Part shown: positions 9,832-17,519 of the stretch, one piece after another | Numbering within the stretch: position 1 is the stretch's first letter | Layout of the letters: each line of letters begins with the position of its first letter | Source: Paramacrobiotus metropolitanus | Lineage: Eukaryota; Tardigrada; Eutardigrada; Parachela; Macrobiotidae | Reading direction: 5' to 3' | Length of the DNA stretch: 64,000 bases | Assembly: GCF_019649055.1 (NCBI RefSeq) | Contig: NW_026570368.1 | Location: 1-64,000, forward strand | Position numbers and translations under genes: made by a program | Notes under the pieces: model-generated | The model's database searches: none | The model's input: only the letters and a program-made list of their open reading frames with translations | Told to the model about the DNA's origin: nothing

Positions 9832-10169
9832 TTATTGGTGGTTTGCTGTCACTGCGCTTATAACGGCTGATGCTAGTAATGGTAATAGAGCGGGTAAGAA
9901 TCCTCCTCGTTGTAATAGTATACGTTTTTTCTTTTGAAGTGATACACTTGGAGATGCTAGAAGCTTTATGGGAGTCTTGCACTTTTACACGCTGTCAGCT
10001 GATGAGGCTTTAAGGGGACTCGTCCTTTAATAAGGTTCAAGGCAAGCTCTTGAATACCCCTTATATGGTGTTTATCGCAACACTGCTTCAACAGTGCTCT
10101 TCGTTGCTTAGGCTTTGCCCGGTTAAGGGTAAGCAAAAACGGGGCAATCTCCTTCGCTTTACTTGCCAT
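9832..10169 (-). pseudogene. Small basic protein with a glycine-hydrophobic tail, fused to the ATPase frame and broken
   Basis: From the ATG at 10169 (MASKAKEIAPF) the frame reads NRAKPKQRRALLKQ, ALNLIKGRVPL, a layout I know as a separate small ORF next to the ATPase in Polintons. It stays in frame with the upstream ATPase with no stop between. The expected end, QKKKRILLQRGGFLPALL plus a hydrophobic tail, lies in another frame down to the stop at 9832-9834; the switch falls near 9980-9996. Function unknown; a membrane-active virion peptide is possible. Homology is from memory of similar elements. Confidence 0.5.
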
Positions 10170-10862
10170 TTTTAGGCTCAGTGATGGCAGATGATCAGTA
10201 TAAATTCTCATTGTCTCTTTAGGAAACAAATGCGATCGCAGCCTTAAATAAGATGGACAAGCTGGGGTAAGGTCAATTAAGAGCGGTTGATAGTTTTCTG
10301 ACGTGCAAGCCGCGTACGCTTGCGCAAGGCACTTTAGTTTTGTTTGACGTTGTAAGATATCGATCTGGCCGAGGTCCCGAGCATTCTTAAACAGCACCAT
10401 ATACTGACAATTTAGTGTTATATCACGCATCGCTTTTCCTTGTTTGTACAGGTTTTGGGTAATATAAATAACGCTCAGGTTTTTATGGTGAATTCCTTGC
10501 GTGAACAGATTACTGGCCTGCTCATTTTTTGCCATCTCGTGTGCCAAATCATCCACAATCAGTAAATTTGTCACCTCTTTATCGAAAAAATCCTCGTCCG
10601 AAAAAAGGTCACTCAGTCCTTTCACAAACTCTGTTTCTGGACACTGAACTTTCAAAGCATCGTATCCATTCTGCCACTGATTGTATGCATATACCACTCT
10701 TCTCGGAGTCGAAGTCATCAGTTTTTTTCGTTGCTCGATTAGGCGGAAGACAAAAGACGATTTTCCAACCATTGTAGGACCGCAAATCATCATTCCAAAA
10801 GGAGTTACGAGTTTTGGCTGACTTTCCAGCTCCACGAAATTGTTTTGAATTACTGCTGTCAT
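9966..10862 (-). CDS. FtsK/HerA-type genome-packaging ATPase, with in-frame C-terminal extension
   Basis: Motor that pumps DNA into the capsid. Seen: Walker A CGPTMVGKSSF at residues about 27-37, Walker B TNLLIVDDLAHE, and a sensor-like IYITQNLY. The ATPase proper ends near residue 230 (RLRSHLFPKETMRIY); the last about 70 residues are a separate small basic module that normally forms its own gene. No break inside the ATPase. The start codon overlaps that of the TBP-like gene on the other strand. Confidence 0.87.
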   Translation of the reverse strand: MTAVIQNNFVELESQPKLVTPFGMMICGPTMVGKSSFVFRLIEQRKKLMTSTPRRVVYAYNQWQNGYDALKVQCPETEFVKGLSDLFSDEDFFDKEVTNLLIVDDLAHEMAKNEQASNLFTQGIHHKNLSVIYITQNLYKQGKAMRDITLNCQYMVLFKNARDLGQIDILQRQTKLKCLAQAYAACTSENYQPLLIDLTPACPSYLRLRSHLFPKETMRIYTDHLPSLSLKMASKAKEIAPFLLTLNRAKPKQRRALLKQCCDKHHIRGIQELALNLIKGRVPLKPHQLTACKSARLP

Positions 10863-11380
10863 GGCGGCATCAATAAAAAATATAGTCGCAGTTGGTAAAC
10901 TGAATTGTGGCTTTGATCTTCAAGATATCGCAGACCTTCTCCAGATCCCGTACGATCCCAACATTTTTCAGGACTTACTATTCGCCGAACGCGTCCATAC
11001 AAAAGTCACTGTCAACTATACAGCAATGGTCGGATTACAGTAAACGGAGCTGTTACCGAGCGTAATGCTGAAGAGCTTCTCGAACTCTATTGTAACGATA
11101 TGCACATTTTAGGCTATACCGATGCGTACGTTACGGACTTCGAAATAGTTAATGTAGTAGCGTCTTGGGACATGTATCGACCATTGAAACTAGATAACGT
11201 GTTTAAAAGCTGCACTGCTACCGCCCGTGTTATGAACCTGAACTGTTTCCTGGTCTAAGCGTCCATCTACCGGAAGCAACTTGTGTAATTTTTACCTCTG
11301 GTAAAGTTAATATTTTGGGTGCAAAGTCGGAATTGGCTGTGCGTAGTACGGCAGCCGAACTTCGCTTGCTACTGTTTTAA
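10861..11380 (+). pseudogene. TATA-binding-protein (TBP) homologue, two-lobed, frame-broken
   Basis: TBP binds the TATA box and starts assembly of the transcription complex. Both pseudo-symmetric lobes are visible. Lobe 1: IKNIVAVGKLNCGFDL, YDPNIFQDLLF, then RITVNGAVTERNAEELL. Lobe 2: FEIVNVVASWDMYRPLKL, YEPELFPGLSVHLPEATCV and IFTSGKVNILGAKSE. These match the alternating signature blocks of TBP. The frame shifts by one base near 11005-11028 and again near 11228-11233, so the copy is decayed or carries errors. It starts back to back with the packaging ATPase and ends at 11378-11380, with an AATAAA at about 11469. TBP is not in the standard Polinton gene set as I know it. A host TBP pseudogene is the alternative, but position and divergence favour viral cargo. 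Confidence 0.8.
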
Positions 11381-11492
11381 TGTTCACATGAATCTTATCA
11401 AAGTTCAATTTGTTTGTTTTTTTTTACTAAGTCTTCTCCGCTTTAATAGACCACTGCTCTGCCATAAACTAATAAACATACGAAAAAACGAT

Positions 11493-11527
11493 ATTCTTTT
11501 TTTTTTTTTTTTTAAAAAAAAACAAAA
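11493..11527. other. A/T homopolymer tract between convergent genes
   Basis: About 18 T followed by about 10 A separates the 3' ends of the TBP-like gene (+) and the BIR gene (-). It may have come from 3' processing signals or slippage. Confidence 0.5.
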
Positions 11528-11542
11528 CCGTCAGTTTTAACA

Positions 11543-12148
11543 TCAGTTTTCTTGCGGCGGGCGATCTGGTCTGCAGGACGTTCCGCTATGCCAGTCATGC
11601 TCAGCTTGTGGGTCGTCATGCGGCTCCCAGTTTTCTAACTCTAGTCCACAATGAATACACTTCACTAGGTCACGCAATCCCGTGTAAAAGAAGCCGGCTC
11701 TCGCAAAACGCGCCGCTGACGGTGTACGCAGTGTCCAGTTCCGGTGTTGAAACGAGTGCAGACGGTATACGAACCGTCTGAATTCATGTTGCAGCCGATA
11801 GCCTGCTGCAGCACGCCCAGGAGTCGCTGTGTCCGTTCTTCTGGTAGGCGCTCCCGGGGGATCCAACCAAACCAAAGTGTATCCACTCAAAGCGCCCAAT
11901 GGTAGACGATACGGCCTATCCGCCGCAGGCGCTAAAGTCGACGCAGTTGCTGGTTCTGGCCGTAGCGGTGGTTGTGGCGGAGTTGGCGTGGCTGGTGACG
12001 CTCCGGTTTCAGCGCTTGGTACTGAAGCTGAGTCCGGTACTTGCGGTGGAACAGACCTTGTTGAGCTTACTGGAGAATCTTGCAATTCGCCATCTTCAAC
12101 CAGAAGAGAGTCTCCACCACTATCGTAGTCTTCGTTGACTTCAGACAT
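11543..12148 (-). CDS. Single-BIR inhibitor-of-apoptosis-like protein
   Basis: BIR domains bind caspases or IAP antagonists through a zinc fold. The 201-residue frame has an acidic N-terminus and a Pro/Ala/Thr-rich linker, then one BIR at about 130-195: a Trp-containing FQHRNWTL helix, a GFFYTGLRDLVKCIHCG segment with the zinc cysteines, and WEPHDDPQAEHDWHSGTSC with the zinc His and Cys. It lacks a RING. A TATA box lies 39 bases upstream, giving a short leader. Clustered with two other IAP-like genes. It might interfere with host cell death; that role is inferred from viral IAPs. Confidence 0.82.
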   Translation of the reverse strand: MSEVNEDYDSGGDSLLVEDGELQDSPVSSTRSVPPQVPDSASVPSAETGASPATPTPPQPPLRPEPATASTLAPAADRPYRLPLGALSGYTLVWLDPPGAPTRRTDTATPGRAAAGYRLQHEFRRFVYRLHSFQHRNWTLRTPSAARFARAGFFYTGLRDLVKCIHCGLELENWEPHDDPQAEHDWHSGTSCRPDRPPQEN

Positions 12149-12186
12149 TTTTACACTGCCGTACTAACCGCTTGCATGTTTCTCGG

Positions 12187-12194
12187 TTTATATA
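12187..12194 (-). promoter_or_regulatory. TATA box (TATATAAA) of the single-BIR gene
   Basis: A perfect TATATAAA on the - strand 39 bases before the ATG at 12148, so transcription would start about 10 bases before the start codon. Confidence 0.6.
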
Positions 12195-12741
12195 CCGGCC
12201 ATCGGTATGGTAGCGTTAGGGTCACCTTTATAGGATCGATACCGTTCAAGGATCATTTCCCACCATGACTGATAACCAGCCCGACGCGATACTATTTTAC
12301 AGCAGTACTGTGCGACCTGCATGACTTTCCCAACATACAGGCCTAGGTCAGAGTCACCGTTCACAGGTCGGGGTAGCGGAAGCCGATAGCGACCTCTCAA
12401 AAACTGTGGCTCCCACCAGCTTGAACAATTCGGGTTAACTGGTAGACTAGAAAAAAAAATCTTCTGGCTTCTTAGGCTTGGGGACTTCATACCCCACGTG
12501 GAGAATTTTGCATAACCAGCCATCGACCATGATGTTCATACCCGGTGCCAAATCTAAACAATTGTTTTTTTTATTTGACTTTCAGACGACCCTCTGTTTT
12601 TATATTTGTTTTACCGTGAATTTCCTTCACAACGTCCCTGACAAACATCTCAGTGTCACTATTAAAGGTTGAATTATCACTTGCCAAACCGCCGAACACC
12701 GATGGAGCACACAGGAGGAAAACAATCGTCTTGAACTCCAT
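12188..12741 (-). pseudogene. Small secreted protein with one intron, probable frame break
   Basis: The ATG at 12741 opens a classical signal peptide (FKTIVFLLCAPSVFGGLA). A 61-bp GT-AG intron at 12554-12614 removes in-frame stops. Translation then reaches a T9 run near 12445-12455; in the other frame an open sequence with Trp/Cys/Arg (FLRGRYRLPLPRPV, YQSWWEMILERY) continues to 12188. A one-base change there would give a secreted protein of about 165 residues. No family recognised. It lies between the BIR gene and the paralogous pair. Confidence 0.45.
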
Positions 12742-12824
12742 GGTTGTTTTTAATAAAAAAAAAACGACGTTCTAGAAACTTGCAGGTCGTTGCCTTATAC
12801 TCTGAAACTTGAACTCCTAAGGCC

Positions 12825-13276
12825 TTAAATAGACTTTACACCCGCAGCCGTATCGGTCTCTAGTGCTATCTTAATTTCTTCCAAGAAACCGTGCAGTATA
12901 TGATACAGCATATACTGGTCGTAACTCTTAAAGTGGATGGAGAACCCATGAGCGTTGACTAATGCCATTCTTGAACAATCCAGTTCGTACTCTATTTCCA
13001 ATGTCCAAGGTGATTCCGGTTGTGTATCTTTAAATTTTTAACCATTTTGGACTTTTTTAATAATTCATGGATGTCGTATGCTTCTGCAGCACCAAACGTC
13101 CAGGACACTCTCGCCCCTGCCTGTTCGTCCACAAGTTGCAATCGCTTAAAACGGCCTCCCTTGCCCGTTATGATATTAACTTTTGTACCTCGTTTCAAAT
13201 CCCAGCTCGCTTCGCATTCTCCCTGGTCTAACGGTTTAATCACCGCTCCGTACATTATATCTGATGTAGCGTCCAT
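12825..13276 (-). pseudogene. Unknown accessory protein, paralogue of the next gene upstream, one frame break
   Basis: The first frame (ATG 13276) reads IMYGAVIKPLDQGECEASW, LKRGTKVNIITGKGGRF, then beta-rich sequence. After a frame change near 13015-13030 an open frame (TLEIEYELDCSRMALV) continues to the stop at 12825-12827. Both halves align residue by residue with the gene at 13405-13872, so the two are tandem duplicates. A beta-sheet-then-helix fold is suggested by alternating hydrophobics and a helical C-terminus. Function unknown. Confidence 0.55.
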
Positions 13277-13404
13277 TGTGTTCGATATGGCGTTCGTTTT
13301 GTTTTGCAGTGTAAAGATATTCTCTGATTAACGATATGGTTTTTCTGTACTATATACAACAACCACCTTAAATAGACTTTATTCAATATTGCCATCAATA
13401 ACAG

Positions 13405-13872
13405 CTAGCCAGCACACGCTTCATTTATTTCGCGCTCATACGCCTGTAGAATGTTACACAACTTCTTTTGGGCCAATAAAGGCAGCTCCAGCACCATCTC
13501 TGGATGATTTAACAATAACTTTGAGCAGTATGTTGTAGCTTCCACTTCCATGTCCCAGCTTAATCCTTCGACGGACTTCAGCCGGATGGATGTCTTTCGC
13601 GGAGTCAACGCTTCGTGTAGTTTCTTTGCCTCCATCGGTAAGAGATGGATGAATACTAATCGCTCTCCCTGTTGACCTTCAATCTCCATCCAATCAAACT
13701 TCCCCTTGAACGTTATCACGTTGGCCTTTACATTACCAGCCAAACTCCACTGCAGTTGGCTATAGGAACCTGCAAAAGGCAAAATCTCGGCCTCGTACAT
13801 TACCGCTAATGTGTTGTCGTACATCTGCGCCATGGTACTGACATGCTTCATGGTAGCCACAGTTGCAAACAT
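13405..13872 (-). CDS. Unknown accessory protein, intact member of a tandem pair
   Basis: 155 codons with no break. The core MYEAEILPFAGSYSQLQW, KANVITFKGKF, and C-terminal SWDMEVEATTYCSKLLL parallel the neighbouring paralogue (conserved MY.A.I.P, W.L...V..N.IT.KG.F, and W..E.E...CS...L). A TATA box lies only about 10 bases before the first ATG, so the real start is more likely Met8 (13851) or Met14 (13833). No known family recognised. Confidence 0.6.
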   Translation of the reverse strand: MFATVATMKHVSTMAQMYDNTLAVMYEAEILPFAGSYSQLQWSLAGNVKANVITFKGKFDWMEIEGQQGERLVFIHLLPMEAKKLHEALTPRKTSIRLKSVEGLSWDMEVEATTYCSKLLLNHPEMVLELPLLAQKKLCNILQAYEREINEACAG

Positions 13873-13880
13873 TTCAGCTC

Positions 13881-13889
13881 TTATATACC
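13881..13889 (-). promoter_or_regulatory. TATA box (GGTATATAA) of the unknown accessory gene
   Basis: A TATA motif on the - strand just before the ATG at 13872. A start site about 30 bases downstream would fall inside the frame and favour a later Met. Confidence 0.5.
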
Positions 13890-14109
13890 AGTTACAACAA
13901 AGATAGTATCTGCCATTTCCGGTCAGCAGTTCTCAAACATGGTATATAAAGCCCAATATTTCCAACAGCAAAATTCAGTCGTCTTCCGTTCTTGAACCAA
14001 CTTTGGTGTATAAAGTGGTTCAGAGTTGTTCGGTGCCAGTTGGATATTATGGCCCTAGCGACCTTGTCTCGCCCGCCATTCCCCGTCACGGTATTGCTTG
14101 GATATTTTA

Positions 14110-15035
14110 GATCAGTTCAAAATGGATTGACCAAATCCTTTGGACTGACTACGATTACTAAGCAGGACCGTCAGCGTCGTGACCTTTTGGGCTCCATATT
14201 TCTTTTTTACTGACCTGAGCAGGGTTCATACTATGACCCTGCAGAGTTTTCACTTGTTTATTTGTTCATATATACGGTATTGCTCTGTAATCGTGGTTGA
14301 GTTAAACTGGATTGATCGAATCCATGTAGCTTACTACGACTACTGAGCAGGACCGAAACCAATTCAGTTACCAGGAACTGCTTTGAAAGGAATGTGATCA
14401 AATATCTAATCTGTTACTATCCGTAATTCCCGTTACACTTTTGTGTGAGTTGTACATTGCGCTGGTAGTAATGGACATCACCGTAGTTTCTATTGGTCAT
14501 TTCCATTGCGACTAGCTCCATGTTCACCTCAATGCGATTCAGAACTCAAGGTATAGGCTTCATAAATAAGTCGACGGTCTGTAGCAGGAGCCATAATGAT
14601 GGACATTACCGCACGTTGGTCATATCCATCATTATTATTGGTTCTTTGTACGTCCTGCAGTATTTTTGAATGTTTGACAGACTTTTATGAGAGTTGATAC
14701 GTAGCGCTGGTAGTAATGGAAATTACCTCAATTGTAATTGGTCATTTCCATAGCCACCAGTTCCATGTACACCTCAATGTGAATTGGAACTTAAAAAGTA
14801 TTGGCTTTGCAAATATAGGGAGGACGTGTACCACGGAACTTCAGCAATAGACGTTACCATATCTTGGTCATGTCCAATGCTGCTTGTTCCTTGTATGTCC
14901 TGTAACAAACTTGAATGTTTGACTAGCTTCCGTGAAAGCTGATACATAACGCTGGTAGTAATGCAACTGCTCTTAATAACTATTGGTCGAATCCGTCGTT
15001 GCCGGTTCCTTTTGCGCAGAGTGCGTTGTGGATTT
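14110..15035. repeat. Decayed tandem array, about 245-bp period, with repeated hairpins
   Basis: The block GCTGGTAGTA recurs at 14461, 14705 and 14951 (spacings 244 and 246); the block CACCTCAATG recurs at about 14526 and 14769. Within the units short inverted repeats of the form ATGGAxATxACC...GGTCATxTCCAT occur near 14471-14510, 14596-14630, 14714-14751 and 14849-14882, about 120-130 bases apart. An older, more diverged set with GCAGGACCG lies at about 14124-14173 and 14311-14355. No convincing gene lies here. Function unknown: origin, regulatory array or satellite. Confidence 0.7.
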
Positions 15036-15075
15036 CCAGTAAGTAATCAAATAGATGCAAAACTTTAATCAACTT

Positions 15076-15456
15076 TCACCAGAACATGTTGTGGCTTACT
15101 CGTAAACTAAACAATTTTATAGGATAAGGTCTGGGGTTCAATCCCTGGTAGCTTAACATAAAACAAAAAAATTTCAGTAGCAAGCCACAGCTTGTTCTTT
15201 TTTTAACAAAAATACACTGGCAAGATTTTTTTATGACGGAACGACACATTGGGCAACCATCACAGTCCTTCACACAACAGTTGCAAACAACAAAATGACC
15301 ACATGGATATAGAACCTGCGTGATGACATTTGTGTAACAAATTTTACACAGCTTTTCGTCTTTCACTTCGGCCAGATGATCTGCTGGAGAACGTAGGAAT
15401 ATTCGTCGCCAATGCTCTCTTACTGCCCGCAGATGTTCCTCGCTATTACCCTTCAT
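15076..15456 (-). CDS. RING-finger protein (IAP-type E3 ubiquitin ligase domain)
   Basis: A RING of the IAP type: CKICYTNVITQVLYPCGH then CNCCVKDCDGCPMC gives the C3HC4 zinc ligands. Residues before it form a short helix; there is no BIR in this gene. E3 activity towards IAP partners or caspases is inferred from the domain. After the RING the frame runs on about 40 residues into a stretch holding a Pol III B-box-like GGTTCAATCC (15135-15144), so the natural stop may be lost. A TATA-like TTTATATAG lies about 55 bases upstream, suggesting its own promoter. Confidence 0.78.
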   Translation of the reverse strand: MKGNSEEHLRAVREHWRRIFLRSPADHLAEVKDEKLCKICYTNVITQVLYPCGHFVVCNCCVKDCDGCPMCRSVIKKSCQCIFVKKRTSCGLLLKFFCFMLSYQGLNPRPYPIKLFSLRVSHNMFW

Positions 15457-15511
15457 TCTCGCATTTCTGTTAATACCACAAAACTGATTTACCGTTCAGC
15501 AATGCAGGGCC

Positions 15512-15523
15512 ACTATATAAAGC
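15512..15523 (-). promoter_or_regulatory. TATA-box candidate of the RING gene
   Basis: GGCTTTATATAG on the - strand about 56 bases before the ATG at 15456, giving a leader of roughly 25 bases. Confidence 0.5.
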
Positions 15524-15839
15524 CAATAACCTTTCACGCCTTTCGCTGTCCCGGCAACCCTGTTCAAGCCAGGGAACAGACCAGGAAACCCAGCTCCGAC
15601 TGGGCCATGATTCTCGCACTCGGACGCCGGCGTAAGGCTTCCATCACGTGCTCCCAACTATAGAACTGTAAAGCTTGTAGAATTTTTTCTTCTTCGGCCA
15701 CGTTGTCTGGCCACAGCAGCGCGTCTTCATCTACAATATCGAAAGCTTAGTTGTAATACGGTATTTACTCTTTTACTGCCAATCTAACCTTCTTTAGATG
15801 CATTTCTATATTTGTTCTGTTTCTTCTGCTGAATCGTAT

Positions 15840-16424
15840 TTATAAAACTTTCCCCTTCTGCTCCATCAAATACGGACACTGCGGTCTTAAGGCAGCATGA
15901 ATCTCCCAAGGGTCTTCATTTTCTCTCCAGCAATCTCTTCCCATGCCACAGTAAAAACAGCGTGTCAGTATACAATAGTTTATAAAGTAAAAACCCGCTG
16001 CAGCCATTTCTTGTGGATGTTGATGTGGACTGCTTGGCCAACGAGCAAAAGTAGCGAAGCGGCTTTCATAGGATTGCATTTTTGGGCAGTAAACCTTGGT
16101 AATGATGTCCTTGCTGTACACCTCGAATCCAGCAAATTCCTCCTCACTAGCCTCTCCATCATAAACGTCTGCGTCCGCTTCGGTGTCACTACAGCTGGTA
16201 ACTTCACTTTCTGATCTCGACATTTTACAATCCGGAAAATAAATTTTATGTGTTGCAACCGGTGTACCCTTTATGTTCCGTGCACTAATAGTTCCAAGAC
16301 AATAACTACACGTAATTAAGTCCTCATAACCAGTACATTCAAAGCCAGCCTTAGCCAGTTCCAAAGGGGTCCAAGATGAATACCCCCATTCAAGGAACGA
16401 TAATATACGATTGTACAAGTCCAT
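15840..16424 (-). CDS. Two-BIR inhibitor-of-apoptosis-like protein
   Basis: Two BIR units in 194 residues. BIR1 (about 1-65): Trp-rich start, AKAGFECTGYEDLITCSYC with zinc cysteines, then a His and a Cys (THKIYFPDC). BIR2 (about 118-188): ATFARWPS, AAGFYFINYCILTRCFYCG, WEIHAALRPQCPYL. An acidic linker (CSDTEADADVYDGEASEEE) joins them. This is the front of a classical BIR-BIR-RING viral IAP; the RING is on a separate gene about 385 bases downstream with its own TATA box. A TATA-like TATTTATAG lies about 40 bases upstream. Confidence 0.85.
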   Translation of the reverse strand: MDLYNRILSFLEWGYSSWTPLELAKAGFECTGYEDLITCSYCLGTISARNIKGTPVATHKIYFPDCKMSRSESEVTSCSDTEADADVYDGEASEEEFAGFEVYSKDIITKVYCPKMQSYESRFATFARWPSSPHQHPQEMAAAGFYFINYCILTRCFYCGMGRDCWRENEDPWEIHAALRPQCPYLMEQKGKVL

Positions 16425-16461
16425 CAGCTAGTAATTAATTTTCCGTCAGTTCCTATTCTGG

Positions 16462-16470
16462 CTATAAATA
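16462..16470 (-). promoter_or_regulatory. TATA-box candidate of the two-BIR gene
   Basis: TATTTATAG on the - strand about 38 bases before the ATG at 16424, the same spacing as at the single-BIR gene. Confidence 0.5.
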
Positions 16471-16668
16471 CCACCGGTGCATTCAAGCTTTCATGTTCAA
16501 ACACGTTTCTCTATTTAACACATATTTACCCTATTTTTACGAATTTTTCTAGGTCATTAGGAATTTTTTCAGAATTTTTAAATTAATTTTGAAAAACGGG
16601 ACGTCATCCCGGGACGCTCTTATCAGCGTCCCACATCTAAAAGCCGGTCGAGACAGGCATATTACTAC

Positions 16669-17510
16669 TAGCATGCCAGCGATAAGATGACGAGAGCGAC
16701 AATAACAAGGCGAGCCGCCACAACCCGTTGCAAAATCCCAAAGCGGAAAGGGCTCAAAATAACCAGCAGACGTTCCCAAGAGAATACCACTAGAATCCTG
16801 TAGCAAGATCTGTGCTATATTACTTGAAATCCAAGTATGTTGGGACCTTACCAATCGGATAAGATCATCGAAGCATTGCGAAGCCATGGTACAAGATGAT
16901 TATGTACATTCCCGAGCTGAGTAGTATATAAATGTTTTTCATCCAACGACCAAAACTGGGGTAAACCGAGCCATCTGAAAAGCAAAGGGACTGCATTTAA
17001 AGTAGGTAAGGTGCATGCAAGGAGTACTTTGGCTTTGAATCCTGCAATAAATACGAGGTTCTGTGAAATACAAGCTTCTGTGAAATAAAAATGGTACACT
17101 CAGATATTCCAGTCATATAAAAATTCAGCTGCAGTGCGCTCCTGTGCGCTGTTTACAATTTACTCGTATGTAACGTTATCGGACTTGCCAGCGTGCACTG
17201 CTATCAAATCAGCAACGGCGGTGCCGATCATGTAATGACACGCCGACGTCTTCCATGTAGACATGCTGCGCACTAACACCACAAGATTCAACCCATTTCC
17301 CACGGTACACAAAACCAACAGGCAAAAGTGCACGCCTCGACACGCAAGGTACGCGTCACGCACTTGACTTTCAGTAAAATACGGGTTCTCAATGGTTTTG
17401 CCAGTTGAAGTGTTCTCCTGATGACCATCGTTTAACACGCTCAAGTTTCCATGGCTATCTAGCCATAGAATGAGGTCTATATAGCTCATGTTCGAGCTAA
17501 ATAGATGCAT
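16669..17510 (-). pseudogene. Class A GPCR fragment (TM1-TM4, peptide-receptor-like), truncated
   Basis: Exon 1 (from 17510) has an N-glycosylation site and TM1/TM2 start with the GN motif (VGNGLNLVVLV) and TAVADLIAV. A later exon ends WLRNASMILSDW with donor at 16851; a 54-bp intron (16798-16851) leads to an exon reading VVFSWERLLVI, with WER in place of DRY, then TM4 (AARLVIVALVILSLAC). The frame ends at 16669-16671, and no TM5-TM7 exons fit before the viral element starts. The layout resembles FMRFamide-like receptors; that is inference. The gene was probably cut by insertion of the element. Confidence 0.65.
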
Positions 17511-17519
17511 TTCACCAGA

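Noticed and set aside
11829-12138. Two + strand frames of about 80-100 codons
   Set aside because: Antisense to the Pro/Ala-rich part of the single-BIR gene; composition follows from that bias.
13892-14213. Short frames on both strands with TATA-like words (13937, 13998)
   Set aside because: They overlap each other, have no domain and lie at the start of the repeat array.
15090-15150. tRNA-like or SINE sequence with GGTTCAATCC B-box
   Set aside because: The acceptor and T stems do not pair properly and no A-box fits at the right distance.
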